From the NCBI RefSeq assembly GCF_032854445.1, contig NC_088295.1:22803385-22867384 (forward strand): 64,000 bases of DNA, read 5' to 3'. Under the pieces are notes generated by a model. The model did no database searches. It saw only the letters and a list, made by a program, of their open reading frames with translations, and was not told the DNA's origin. This DNA is from Liolophura sinensis (taxonomy: Eukaryota; Mollusca; Polyplacophora; Chitonida; Chitonidae). Positions 1 to 10,135 of the stretch are shown here, one piece after another. The first letter of the stretch is position 1; each line of letters begins with the position of its first letter. Both the position numbers and the translations under genes were made by a program.

Positions 1-342
1 TTTTTGTGCAAGATATATGCCATGGTCCGTGTGAAAGAGAGATAAGACAGAAGTCACGACGTCGACCTAAATGATGCCTATACGGTCCTTCTGTCCCATA
101 CACCTGTGTACATGCACCTGTCACGCTCATACAGCTAACTACGTTTACAGTAAAACAACAAATAAGTCAGAAAAGTTCCCAGAAGAATGTGTGATTAATT
201 TGTCTCTTTTCCGCTGTAGATATATCCTTACAAGACCACATTATTTCATAGAAGTTAATATTTTGGCCGTTTCTAAAACTAAAAAATTTTACATGTCCTA
301 ACAGTCATAAAAGCTTTTAACTAATCAAGAAAATGTTTACAG

Positions 343-831
343 CAAAAGAGCGACAACAACAAAAGCTTGCACGGTGGAAGGTTTTCAAAGGGATCTTGCC
401 CTTGTTGCTGGGACAACGATTATATTACGAGGCTTTAACGTTTGCAGATAGTGATGCAGATGGTTTGATTAAAAACAGGAGAACTTGGTTTAAACGTGAA
501 GTTGACACGTATCGCCTGGTGCTTACTTGCATCCGTAAAGGTCATGATTTTTACTGAAAATAAGCTGTGGTAAAACATTTTGGCCTTTTAAGTTTTCCAA
601 CCATTTTGCATGCTTCATGTTGTGGTATAAACAACGGAACTATGGTCAGATATATTACAGATTGCTGTGTTGCGACACCTTGACATAGCTTGTGGATTAA
701 AGCGGCTGCCATGTGAACTAGATTTCTCACGAACTAGTGTAGAGAGTATCCTCGAATGTAGGTTACCCAATACTCGACTTGATAAAACTATATTAAAATA
801 CAATTCAAATATATATGTACCAAGTCAATGA
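343..831 (+). CDS. Two 3' coding exons of an unrecognised gene
   Basis: Two exons can be joined by eye: 343-534 (acceptor ending TTTACAG, donor C|GTAAAG, phase 1) and 650-831 (acceptor ending ATGGTCAG, stop TGA at 829-831). The joined frame stays open for about 123 residues, is charged and soluble-looking (begins AKERQQQKLARWKVF, later RHLDIACGLKRLP), and has no signal peptide or membrane segment. The first exon starts inside a codon, so at least one earlier exon lies upstream, probably outside the window. The stretch DSDADGLI resembles the start of an EF-hand loop, but the acidic residue needed at loop position 12 is an arginine, so no calcium-binding claim is made. I do not recognise the family. 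The codon structure and the matching splice phase are the only evidence that it is real. Confidence 0.45.
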
Positions 832-1644
832 TGAAGTTGAGATGTGTCTTCTGTGTGCGTGTGATTCCGGATTTTATTTCGTGAACGTTGAAATGAGAAC
901 GGTATTTTCTCTCCGCGTTCGGTCGGCATGTTGACACTTTCCAGAAGTACCTAATGTTTCAGGTGTAACTCTTTCATTTTACACATATAAAGAGTATATT
1001 CGTTATACACGATTTCTTGATTTTTTCTTTTGTTTGTGCATTATACATTAAGGCAATGTAATACGTAACTAAGGAGTATTTTTTATGTCAAAACCAGGGA
1101 AGATGCTGTAAGTGTGACTTGATTATTGTTATTATTATTAGTCTGTACAATACCCCCGATGATTGTTTGAATTCTGTGTAACTCTTATCTGTTTTGGATA
1201 AGAGGCAAATATAAGCTAAGATTAATTGACCAAGAGCAAAGTCCAAGTAGATTTGTGCACCCTCAAATAATGGCACTCCTTTGGTCACAGATGGTTTTAA
1301 CTCTACACACCCACAACAGAGGTATTTTGGCCAGGCCGAACGTGTCATACTTATCAAATAGAGGTGCCTGTCTGTACATCTACCTATCTTTCATTTGTTG
1401 TCCCATTTATCCACTTATAAGTCTTATAATATTTATCTGTACGTGTCTGAATTAAGCCGTTTGAGACTAATATTATGCATACTTGAAATATTGTATTCTG
1501 TGCTCTGTCGTAACATGAAATTTGCTATTATTAGTCTGCAGTTTTGTTTAGTGAATCTTGACAGTGACCTGTTTATTAGATCACTGCCAATTTAACGCCA
1601 TACCCCAGAATTTGGTGTTTTTAGGCTCACGAATAATACACTTT

Positions 1645-1835
1645 TACGACAGCGGACAGCGTTTATTGTGGAAACAAACCGGGCAGAGCTCACGGGAAAC
1701 GCACGACCATTCGCAGCTTGCTGGAAACAATCTCACCAGCGACGGTAGAGGGAGCTGGTCTGAGCCAGACTTGAACTCATTGCGATCACATGAGTGAGAG
1801 GTTTCTCTTTGCCACTTTTTGTTGTAAATCACGAC
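1645..1835 (-). mobile_element. tRNA-derived SINE remnant
   Basis: The stretch matches the SINE family that recurs through this window, read on the minus strand. Recognisable blocks on the plus strand are AAACCGGGCAGAGCTCACGG, a degenerate CGACCATTCGCAGCTTGC and CTTGAACTCATTGCGATCAC, the last being the complement of the pol III B box. The tail end is diverged or missing. Confidence 0.7.
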
Positions 1836-2464
1836 AGTCAGGTATAATTGGGTTGAGTAAACCACTGCCCTTTGTCAGGTTCCTGACAAGCCTCTTGACG
1901 TAAAGCCCCCGCCGAAGCCATAATTGAAGCAAACCTCCTCATGTTAGGTTCAACGAACATGACGGATCGTAATCTTATACCCAAGAGTCAGCTAAGTTTT
2001 GCTCTCTAATGCCAATGTCCTTTCTTTAACGGCATATCTTATTCTTTTAGCGTCTCATCCTCGTAAACTGTTCAATACTATCGACACCAGGGGAAATTTT
2101 CTTTTTCTCAAAAAGGCGATAATCATCGGGTCATCATTTGTCAGATAATAATCCGACAATTCTGACAAACACACAATGCATAGGCAAGAAAGCAATTTTT
2201 TATAACTTTGTCTCATCTATACTCATCTAGGCATCAAATGAAAATTAAATTTGAAACATGTGGTTCATAATTATTAGCCATCTCAAACTTAAAGTTTCTT
2301 GTGAGTGATAAGTGGTGTACAAATGTCCGTATCTATGCTTGTAAATTTTACATCCATAATATAACCTTTGATAAAACAATCACACATATGAGATAAACAA
2401 TGATACATTAGTAGTGTGATATTTATTGTAAGAACGTCTGATAGAGTGAGTCAATGAAGATAAT

Positions 2465-2631
2465 GTGACAGTCTGGTACCCAACTACATGACAATCGCTA
2501 TCTGGTCACAAGCTACACTGTGACAATCGCTATCTGGTCACACGCTAATCTGTGACAATCGATATCTGGTCACGACAACCATTTTCTGGTTACATGCTAC
2601 AGTATGACCATCTCTATCTGGTCATACGCTA
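2465..2631. repeat. Short minisatellite, about 32-bp units
   Basis: About five imperfect tandem units share the core TGACAATCGCTATCTGGTCA. Outer units are more diverged (for example TGACCATCTCTATCTGGTCA). No coding potential or gene relation was seen. Confidence 0.8.
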
Positions 2632-3567
2632 CATTTAAATACTTACATTCTCCAACTCACACTATGGCAACAGTAAGTTTCCGTTCTTGTCTGTAAGAAA
2701 TCATGACATTCCGTACATATACAAGTCAACCAATATCTATTTGGCGTCGTCAATACATAGCTCTCATGCTTTACAATGTATTAAATATAGATGAATGATA
2801 ACCAGTCAGGCTAAACTTGATTAACCGGGGCATGTTTATTAACAAGGCATGTATACTTATTCTAAAGTCGTTATGCAATACAGTTGTACAGTTATGGCTG
2901 AAATGCCTTGTAAATATCTACTATGAATGACACTAAACTAAGACCTAGACAAGACTAAAAGTGGAAGAATAGCGCCTCCTTTTCAAAATTTAGAGCATGA
3001 ATTTAGATTACAGTACTGTAAATTAAAAGTTATGCTTGCAACTTGGTAGATTAAAAAGACAGGCAGAGCCGCTCATGGATTGACTCTAGAAACATGGGAA
3101 TGTACCGTAACGGGAATTCCTCGGGGCTATATGATAATAAAATACAAGAATATGTATCAAGTAATATTAAGTCTTAAGTTAAAGGTAATTTTTAACATCC
3201 TTGAAAAAAATGATAATTTTTTGTTAAACAACGGTCATGAGATCTGGACAGACCTCCAGAAACAGGGTAAATGCCGAACAATGGCCAGGCTGACGCTACT
3301 GGCGACAAGGTGACTTGGTTTATGGTCCGCATAGAGTCTATTTATCATTTCAGTAAATTAAACTTATTGTCTTGTTATCATAATTCTCAGTAAAATTCAA
3401 CATAAGTGTTGATTTCACATAACTGTGATATTAAGTATGTATGCTCAACATAATAATAATAATATAATTGGTCAAGATGCACTTTGCCAATGCTTTGCTA
3501 ACACGGCACGAATTCAGCTTGTGCTTAACTGTCTTTATCAGCCACTAGGTAATCACAGACTTGCAAA

Positions 3568-6500
3568 TCATTTGGAGCCATTGCCCACTGTGTGTGTATA
3601 GATTTGCCGGTAGATCCAGTATCTGTAATGAGACGCTCGAGTGTAGACCCCAGGTTGATTCTGTCGGCCACACTCCACGTAATGTGCCCCGCCCCAACTG
3701 GTTATCCCTGCAAATATACGTGTTCACACATATATGTCTTTAATTTATTTTGGTTATTATCAAATAGCTGTATGCTTAATAAGCGATATTCAGATGTACG
3801 CTAAAGGAATGCAAAACAAACTGACAGAGGGCAGGGTAAACCAGTGTAACACGAAAAGTGCCTATAGCTGACTGTCTGCCATAGCCCATGCAAATTAGAC
3901 CGATGTAGATCGGCGGGCATATGCCAGAGTGCTACCATAGGCAAATTACGACGAAAATATGATTTTATGGCCTTCACAATTCAATCCACGACCATGCTGA
4001 GTACCTTACATTTCAAGAAATAAAAACCCACATCGAAGCAACCAATCAGTTAATCGGTGAGATAATCCCCTAGACTGAACGCCTTATTTCTTTGGCCATG
4101 CTTTAACTTTGTCTCACGTTTAACATGTCTCTGTCATTTGTACAATTACTATCATAAGTATAGTGCTGATTAACGAAAGCATCATGCCAAAGGCTCACTG
4201 AACCGGACCAATCAAGCCTTGCTTTTCCCACTAAGAACCTGGCGAAGAATACATTTTGGCAACTTTGGTTTCAACATAATATGAAAGATCAATAGAACTT
4301 GCATTCAGACAGCCAAAGACAGAAAAGGGTTGGAATAGGGTGACTGATGGAAAACCAAACAATTTTAACTTTAACTTAAATGCATTGAACGAAAAAAGTT
4401 CTTGCCTCACCTTGGAGGAACCATTTTTCATTCGCACTACACTGCAAAGGTCCGCCACTATCCCCCTATAACAACAAAATGGAATTAGTGACATAATAAG
4501 CATTGTGCTCTACTTAAAACTTTCAGAAACCGTTCCAGTAACCGTTTCAACAGACGATGGTGGTCTTATTTGTAAGACACAAAGATGAAGTGGATGAAAC
4601 ATGGTGCTTTTCGTTTGTCAGTAAAACACATACCATGCTGATATGACAGAAGATGAAGCACGTCTTTTTAAAGAAGATGGTGATTTTACTTTTTTCATTG
4701 CATCAGACACCATGACGATTGACAGGAAGGTGGACCATCCCTCCCTTCTCAAAGAGCGTGGCAGTGTTTCTTTTGTCATAACATCAGACAACATGGTGAT
4801 ATTTTTCATCAGTCGGACTCTGTGGATCATCAACCCCTACTTAAAGTTTATGTTATTTACTGCCAAGTTTATGTTATTTTTTTCTATGCAATCTATGCAG
4901 AGTTTCAAACAAGTGCCTTTGGGACATAGAATATTGCTGTAACTGTGATAAAATAAGTTCATTGAACTTTATCTGATAATAACCTTTATGATTTCAAAGT
5001 ATATCCTCGTCGTTCAGGCCATATCTTTAAAACTCTAATCTGATTTAGAACAGTGTTAAATCCATTTCCAACATAATTTTGTCAACAGCTTGTCCTTGAC
5101 CTTTCTTTACTTACAGCGCATGTGTCCTGACCTCCTCGGTATAACCCCGCGCACATCATGTTGTTAGTGACTTTGTCTCCGTACAGCTCTGCACAGTCTC
5201 TCTGTTTCATCACAGGAATTTCAACTTGCCTCAGTACACTTGAAAAATGAGTGCTGTCTACAGGGAAGCAATAAATAAGAGAACAGATGTGAAACACATG
5301 TGAATGTATACGAACAAAAGTGCTTGATCTCTTTCCCTTTTTCATATCATAACCTTACGTAATCGATATTTTTTTTCAAAATATTTGGCATTTAATCTAT
5401 TAACTTTAATACAGATCATAAAATATTTTTCGAATTTTTTTGTTCTGATTTGTTCTCATTTTACCATGCATGCGTGACATTGCTACAAACACTTTACTTC
5501 CGTAAAGCACTTATTTTACTTCATGTTTACCTGAAGTTTATTAATATGGCTAGCAAAATCTGGCCAACGTACTCTCTGAGACTTTACCCCATCCTGTGAC
5601 GACACAATCGTCTGAATCCTGTGAATGCTGGGACCCCAAGCAGATAGGCAAAATAAACGCTGTGTACTCAACTGGCCGATCCAGTTGAATGAGAGCGATG
5701 TCATTGTCAAAGTTTTTTGGATTATACCGAGGGTGACGATGATGGTTTTGACGGCAAATTGCTCTTCTGTGTCTTCTTCGTGTGAGAGGTCAAACTTACC
5801 CAGGCGAACTATCCAATCGCGGGTGTCGTTAAATGGACTGAAATAGTCACAAATATGAAAATATGAACATATGAAAATACATTTTACTTTTTTACATTTG
5901 TTTAGATTTGTTCACTGAATAAAATATGGTCAAATGTTTACATTTTAAAGCGGGTAATATGAATCATGCTGATAATTCGACATTGACGTCACACAACTTT
6001 TTCTCTACCTAAATTAATTGTTTACATTGATCTGTCGGCTGGTGCTTAGTTCGATAATCTTGTTGTCTTATATCCTTCCACCAACCTGAACACAGGATGT
6101 CATGGCTATGGGCTATGTTCATTACGCGTCATTCATGGCCATCGCTAGGTGATCAAATTGTAAACTGCCGCATGGACAGTACGGCCTATAAGGTGCTCCC
6201 TATTTTGCATTCTCCCTGATTTGGCTGAATTTCAGACTTGGCTAAAAACTTTTCTACTCAAACTGCCTAATCAATGAGATGTTACGATTTGTGAAATGAA
6301 ACAATGGATTTCTAAAATCATCAAAGGATGCCTTAAGAATTAATTTGATCTGGAAAGCAAAGAAAGAAAAGTGTTGGAAAGACCGGTAAATCCAAAAGGT
6401 TTTGACGGCATTCTGTGCGCAATTTTCCTATTTTGCATTCTCCCGGATGCGTGAATTTTCAGAAAGTAGATCGTGGACACTCATGGCAAAAGACTGTTGG

Positions 6501-7173
6501 TAAACTGACCACTCAATTTGACTGTTAAACCAATCGTGTTCCACGTCACATTGCTGAGAATCGGGAATAGTACCCATGAAACATTAGTACTTTCGCCATA
6601 ACATCCCCTTGTTGGGGTTGATCTTCAAACGTTCAGATTATGATCACACCGCACTTTGCATTGGATTCTCCACACATTAACTGAGAAGGCACACATTATT
6701 GTACATGCATGGGTACAGGAAATAGCTTACTAATCAAAGCAATGACGAGCTGTGACTATCCACTGGTCTGAAATGAGAGTTCCTGCACACCAGTGCTCTC
6801 CGATTATGTCGAATAATAAGGATACCTAAATAAAGACAGACAAAAAACAGGCAAAAAAGTTGACATGTGTTCATAGGGTCTGTGTCTGGGAAAGAAACTG
6901 TTGGTGTTCTTATGCAGTCCATGTTAGTTGTCAGATAATAGTCAAAAGTTTCGTATCGGTCAGATATAGACAGTATTTAAAGATGAATCCGAAAGGAGCC
7001 AAGATTGCAACTTTGACAGTAAAAAACTTGTTGAAGTAATCAAAGACGATCTATTCAGGCACAGACACAAATAAACCCACTGTCTACCGTGATTACCTGC
7101 AATGCAATGTATACATCTTGTGCCCCACACCTGACTGAATCATTAACGGATTTGTTATTATTAATTAATTAAT

Positions 7174-7216
<43 letters not shown>

Positions 7217-8890
7217 TTTTTGGCTTTCCTGGTGTTAAATGCCGTAGTTAGAATTCTTCTTTTTTAAAACGGCGGTCCAGTTAATTGTTGAAGGAAACAG
7301 GAGTGTTTGCAGAAAGTCACTGACATGTGCTGACATGCGTTCTGACTTTATGCCGCAGTAGATCCAGTGAGAGATGGATTCGAGCCCGAGACGTTTTTCA
7401 GAAGTTTACTGTTTATAAGAGGCCATTATATATACAGAAGACCTTTAACCAGCGCTTAGAGTATACCATTAAGGTCAAATATCTCTCGATAAATCAAAAA
7501 CTAAAGCGGGGGACACCATGGTCGAGGGGTTACGGCACACTAGCGCAGCGCAATGACTAGTCCAGCTCGCCCTCCACCAATTCAGCTTATGATGGCTTCC
7601 TTTCTGGTCGTACTTGTGAAGGTCTTACGGCAACCTGCCGATGGTCGAGGATATTCCTCCAGCTTCTTCCCGCTCTCCCTCCACCATAATGCTGGCTACC
7701 GTCATTTAAGTGAAATATTCTTGAGTAAGGCGAAAACACAGATCAAATAAATTAAGAAAAATAAAACAATGTGGCTCTCAATAATGGCGAAATTTAGAAA
7801 GTTGAAAAACGAACGACGTAGATTCAATTCACTGCATAGTTATAAACATGATCTTACATGATGTCTGTTAAACGTTCGGTACATTACTTATCCAAAAAAG
7901 GTGGTTGATTGGTCATCCTGTATGGCAGAGAATAAAAATATTGGCGAACAGGCGCCGATCCTTGCAATGTGAGGTTTATCTTCTTCCAAAAAAGGTGGTT
8001 GATTGGTCATCCTGTATGGCAGAGAATAAAAATATTGGCGAACAGGCGCCGATCCTTGCAATGTGAGGTTTATCTTCTTCCCAGAAATTTTTTGTATTTC
8101 CTTCCATGTTTTATAACCACAATAATACAATATATATCATTAAAGATGAACAGTCCAACGAAACCCCAGCGACTAAGACCTTATGTGGAAACTTACCATC
8201 CACGGCCAACTACCTGGTATACTCGTTCTTCCACCAATGACCCGGAAGTTCGGCCATACTGGTGGAATCTCTGCCTGGCCACACGTACTGTCCGCGGTGA
8301 ACTGCCGCAGCCATTGGTTGTATTTTCTCCTCTCCTGGATTTTTGCCCAGTAATTATTTTTGTTTTTCATCAGCCAGTTAATCATATTCTGTTTCTTTCC
8401 ATTATTTTGTTTTTCGTCATTTCTTATGGATGCCACTTTCTTGAAAAAGTTTTGAAATTCCTCTTCAGTTTTCCCACTGATGTATTGTACTGAAGGAACG
8501 TCGATGGAATCTTTATCAGGAATTTGAGGTTTCAGTGCCAAGCCCTGAAAACTGGGTACAATTGGAGGTCGCTCTGTTTCCTTGGCGCCATTTGGCGACC
8601 CTGTATAATATACAGTATATTGTACACAGTTTATGAAATCTGATGCAAGCTGAGCTAATTGAGAACTACAAACACTAGGAAATGCTATAAGATGGCATAT
8701 TAAGCTCCTTATATACACATCTCACTTACATAGCCAGATCTAAAGCTTGAATGTTTGTTTAAGTGCAACCGTATACTTCAACGGCAAAACGACGGAATGA
8801 AAACTATAATGTCTTACCTGCTGTTATTGTTCGTGAAGATGGAGAAAGGATACACAACCCGCAAACAAAACAGAGAAATAACGCGTCCAT
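3568..8890 (-). CDS. Secreted trypsin-like serine protease, frameshifted copy
   Basis: Seven exons: 8890-8818, 8600-8197, 6825-6731, 5837-5573, 5257-5115, 4465-4411, 3707-3568, all with GT/AG ends. If the frame is repaired the product is about 391 aa. Exon 1 encodes a signal peptide (MDALFLCFVCGLCILSP). Exon 2 encodes a long, charged pro-region, a linking cysteine (STCGQ) and the activation site FR|VIGG near residue 144. Exon 3 carries the catalytic His in TARHC (usual TAAHC), exon 4 the Asp in DNDIAL, exon 6 the Ser in GDSGGP. Asp six residues before that Ser (QDTCAGDS) predicts cleavage after Lys/Arg. Exon 4 needs one extra base near 5732-5745 to join KTII to HPRYN and to restore the phase-1 splice with exon 5. 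As printed the catalytic Asp is out of frame, so this is either a pseudogene or an assembly error. Exon plan matches the paralogue at 10-14 kb. Confidence 0.75.
7168..7220. repeat. (ATTT)n microsatellite
   Basis: A run of the tetranucleotide TTTA follows ATTAATTAATT. It lies in intron 2 of the first protease gene. Similar ATTT runs elsewhere in the window end SINE copies, so this may be the tail of a lost one. Confidence 0.9.
7507..7756 (+). mobile_element. Near full-length tRNA-derived SINE
   Basis: Plus-strand copy in intron 2 of the first protease gene. In order it shows a tRNA-like head (ACCATGGTCGAGGGGTTACG, A-box-like), a body with CAACCTGCCGATGGTCGAGG and CTCCCTCCACCATAATGCTG, and the tail AAGTGAAATATTCTTGAGTA, ending AAATAAATTAAG. 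The head, conserved centre and LINE-like tail arrangement is typical of tRNA SINEs. It reads like MetaSINE-type elements reported in molluscs, but that assignment is from memory. Confidence 0.8.
7892..8079. repeat. Exact tandem duplication of 94 bp
   Basis: Two adjacent copies start with CCAAAAAAGGTGGTTGATTG and end with GAGGTTTATCTTCTT. They read as identical by eye. They lie in intron 2 just downstream of exon 2 of the first protease gene. Identity implies a very recent duplication or an assembly artefact. Confidence 0.92.
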
Positions 8891-9557
8891 GGCACTTTTA
8901 AAATGCTACAGCAATATATGGTTAAGTATTGGCGAACCTTTTATCTAGTCGTTATACCTTATATAAGGATCGTGTGAACAGGGTGAGGAGGCCAAACCTC
9001 TGTCAGAGTTCAACACCCTCTCCACATAACGTTTAGCGGAACATCCCCAGCCCCGTGTGCATACCTGCATGGGATATAATTGACATGTTTGCTGTCCTGG
9101 TGACATCGAGAGGGAAATTTGTGTCCTCGTGCTGTTAGCATATTCTAATTTCTTTTTCAGCAGAGGGCGAGGTATTGCGTCTAAAAGCTTGTTTGGTAAA
9201 ATATCTTACCTGGAAACGAAAGCATCTTGATTGTTGACATCCGCTAGCACGTGGAGCGATTATTTACAAATATGTAGCTATTGGGTGTGGTTATTCACCT
9301 AAATGCAGAAAACATATTTATCGACGCTTAAAATAGCAGGGTAAAACTGAATAGAAATTAGTTTTGTCGAGAATTCTTGAATCTCCAACCACAGACAAAC
9401 TTAGACTGGGTTGATTACATACAGCCATTTGGATTAATGATCACCTTAGACATTTTAAAGTGTGCCGAATACAGAGCTCATGTGGAGAAAACCCTTGTAC
9501 TAATTTGTCGGTGTTTTATAAACCCAATTATACCATTTCTGACCAAGATCAAACATT

Positions 9558-9616
<59 letters not shown>

Positions 9617-9628
9617 CTTATTTATTTA
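9558..9628. repeat. (ATTT)n microsatellite
   Basis: About 17 uninterrupted TTTA units with one ACTT interruption near the right end. Confidence 0.95.
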
Positions 9629-9919
9629 AGGTTGAGCACAGGCAGTTTACTCAGACATTGTAAGTAGGACATAAAGTTACAAAGTGTAATCGTTATCAAC
9701 TGAAGAAGAAAACCGTTTATGACATTTTCAAGAGATCAGTCTTTGAAGTTTCAATTAGGCTGGATGGTGGTTACCAACCTTATAAAAGACTCATATCTAG
9801 AACGAAGGGCGTTCTCCAGCGTTGACAATGACAAAGATGAGAATCAGTTAGTAGCCTCTTAGGACGGAACATGTCCCTTGTGACAAACTGACACAAGGTA
9901 TACTATGTGATGATCCACG

Positions 9920-9929
9920 TTTATTTATT
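9920..9929 (-). promoter_or_regulatory. Candidate poly(A) signal of the 10-14 kb protease gene
   Basis: Two overlapping AATAAA hexamers on the minus strand lie about 210 nt beyond the stop codon at 10136, a normal 3' UTR distance. Inferred from position only. Confidence 0.45.
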
Positions 9930-10135
9930 ATCTGCAGTTAATCACAGCCCTTAACGTCCTTCACAGACAAAGAGTTAAAAAGCTACATACATTTACGTAC
10001 GTAATTTAAGCTATGATACAAGGGACCAAACTTTATGATTTACAGCTTCAACAAAACAGTATCACTCTAGTTCTAGGACAATTCAGTCTTGGTTCAGCAC
10101 GTGCTGGCTGATATATGATCAGACGAAAACGTAGA

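Larger units (their letters stand above)
832..3567. other. Intergenic, AT-rich, with repeat fragments
   Basis: No exon with splice signals and coding character was seen on either strand. It holds one SINE remnant near 1.65-1.83 kb and a short minisatellite near 2.47-2.63 kb, listed separately. It lies between the left-edge gene and the end of the first protease gene, and should contain that gene's 3' UTR. I could not place a clear AATAAA on the minus strand. Confidence 0.6.
8891..10135. other. Intergenic between the two tandem protease genes
   Basis: This 1.2-kb gap holds the upstream region of the 3568-8890 gene and the 3' end of the 10136-14247 gene. An (ATTT)n run at 9558-9628 and two overlapping minus-strand AATAAA signals near 9920 are the only recognisable elements. 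No further exon was found. Confidence 0.65.

Noticed and set aside
6190-6450. Repeated phrase CCTATTTTGCATTCTCCC as a tandem repeat
   Set aside because: Only two copies of about 18 bp, 230 bp apart, with unrelated flanks.
9377-9667. Open frame with a poly-FIYL run as a membrane protein
   Set aside because: The hydrophobic run is a translation of the (ATTT)n microsatellite.
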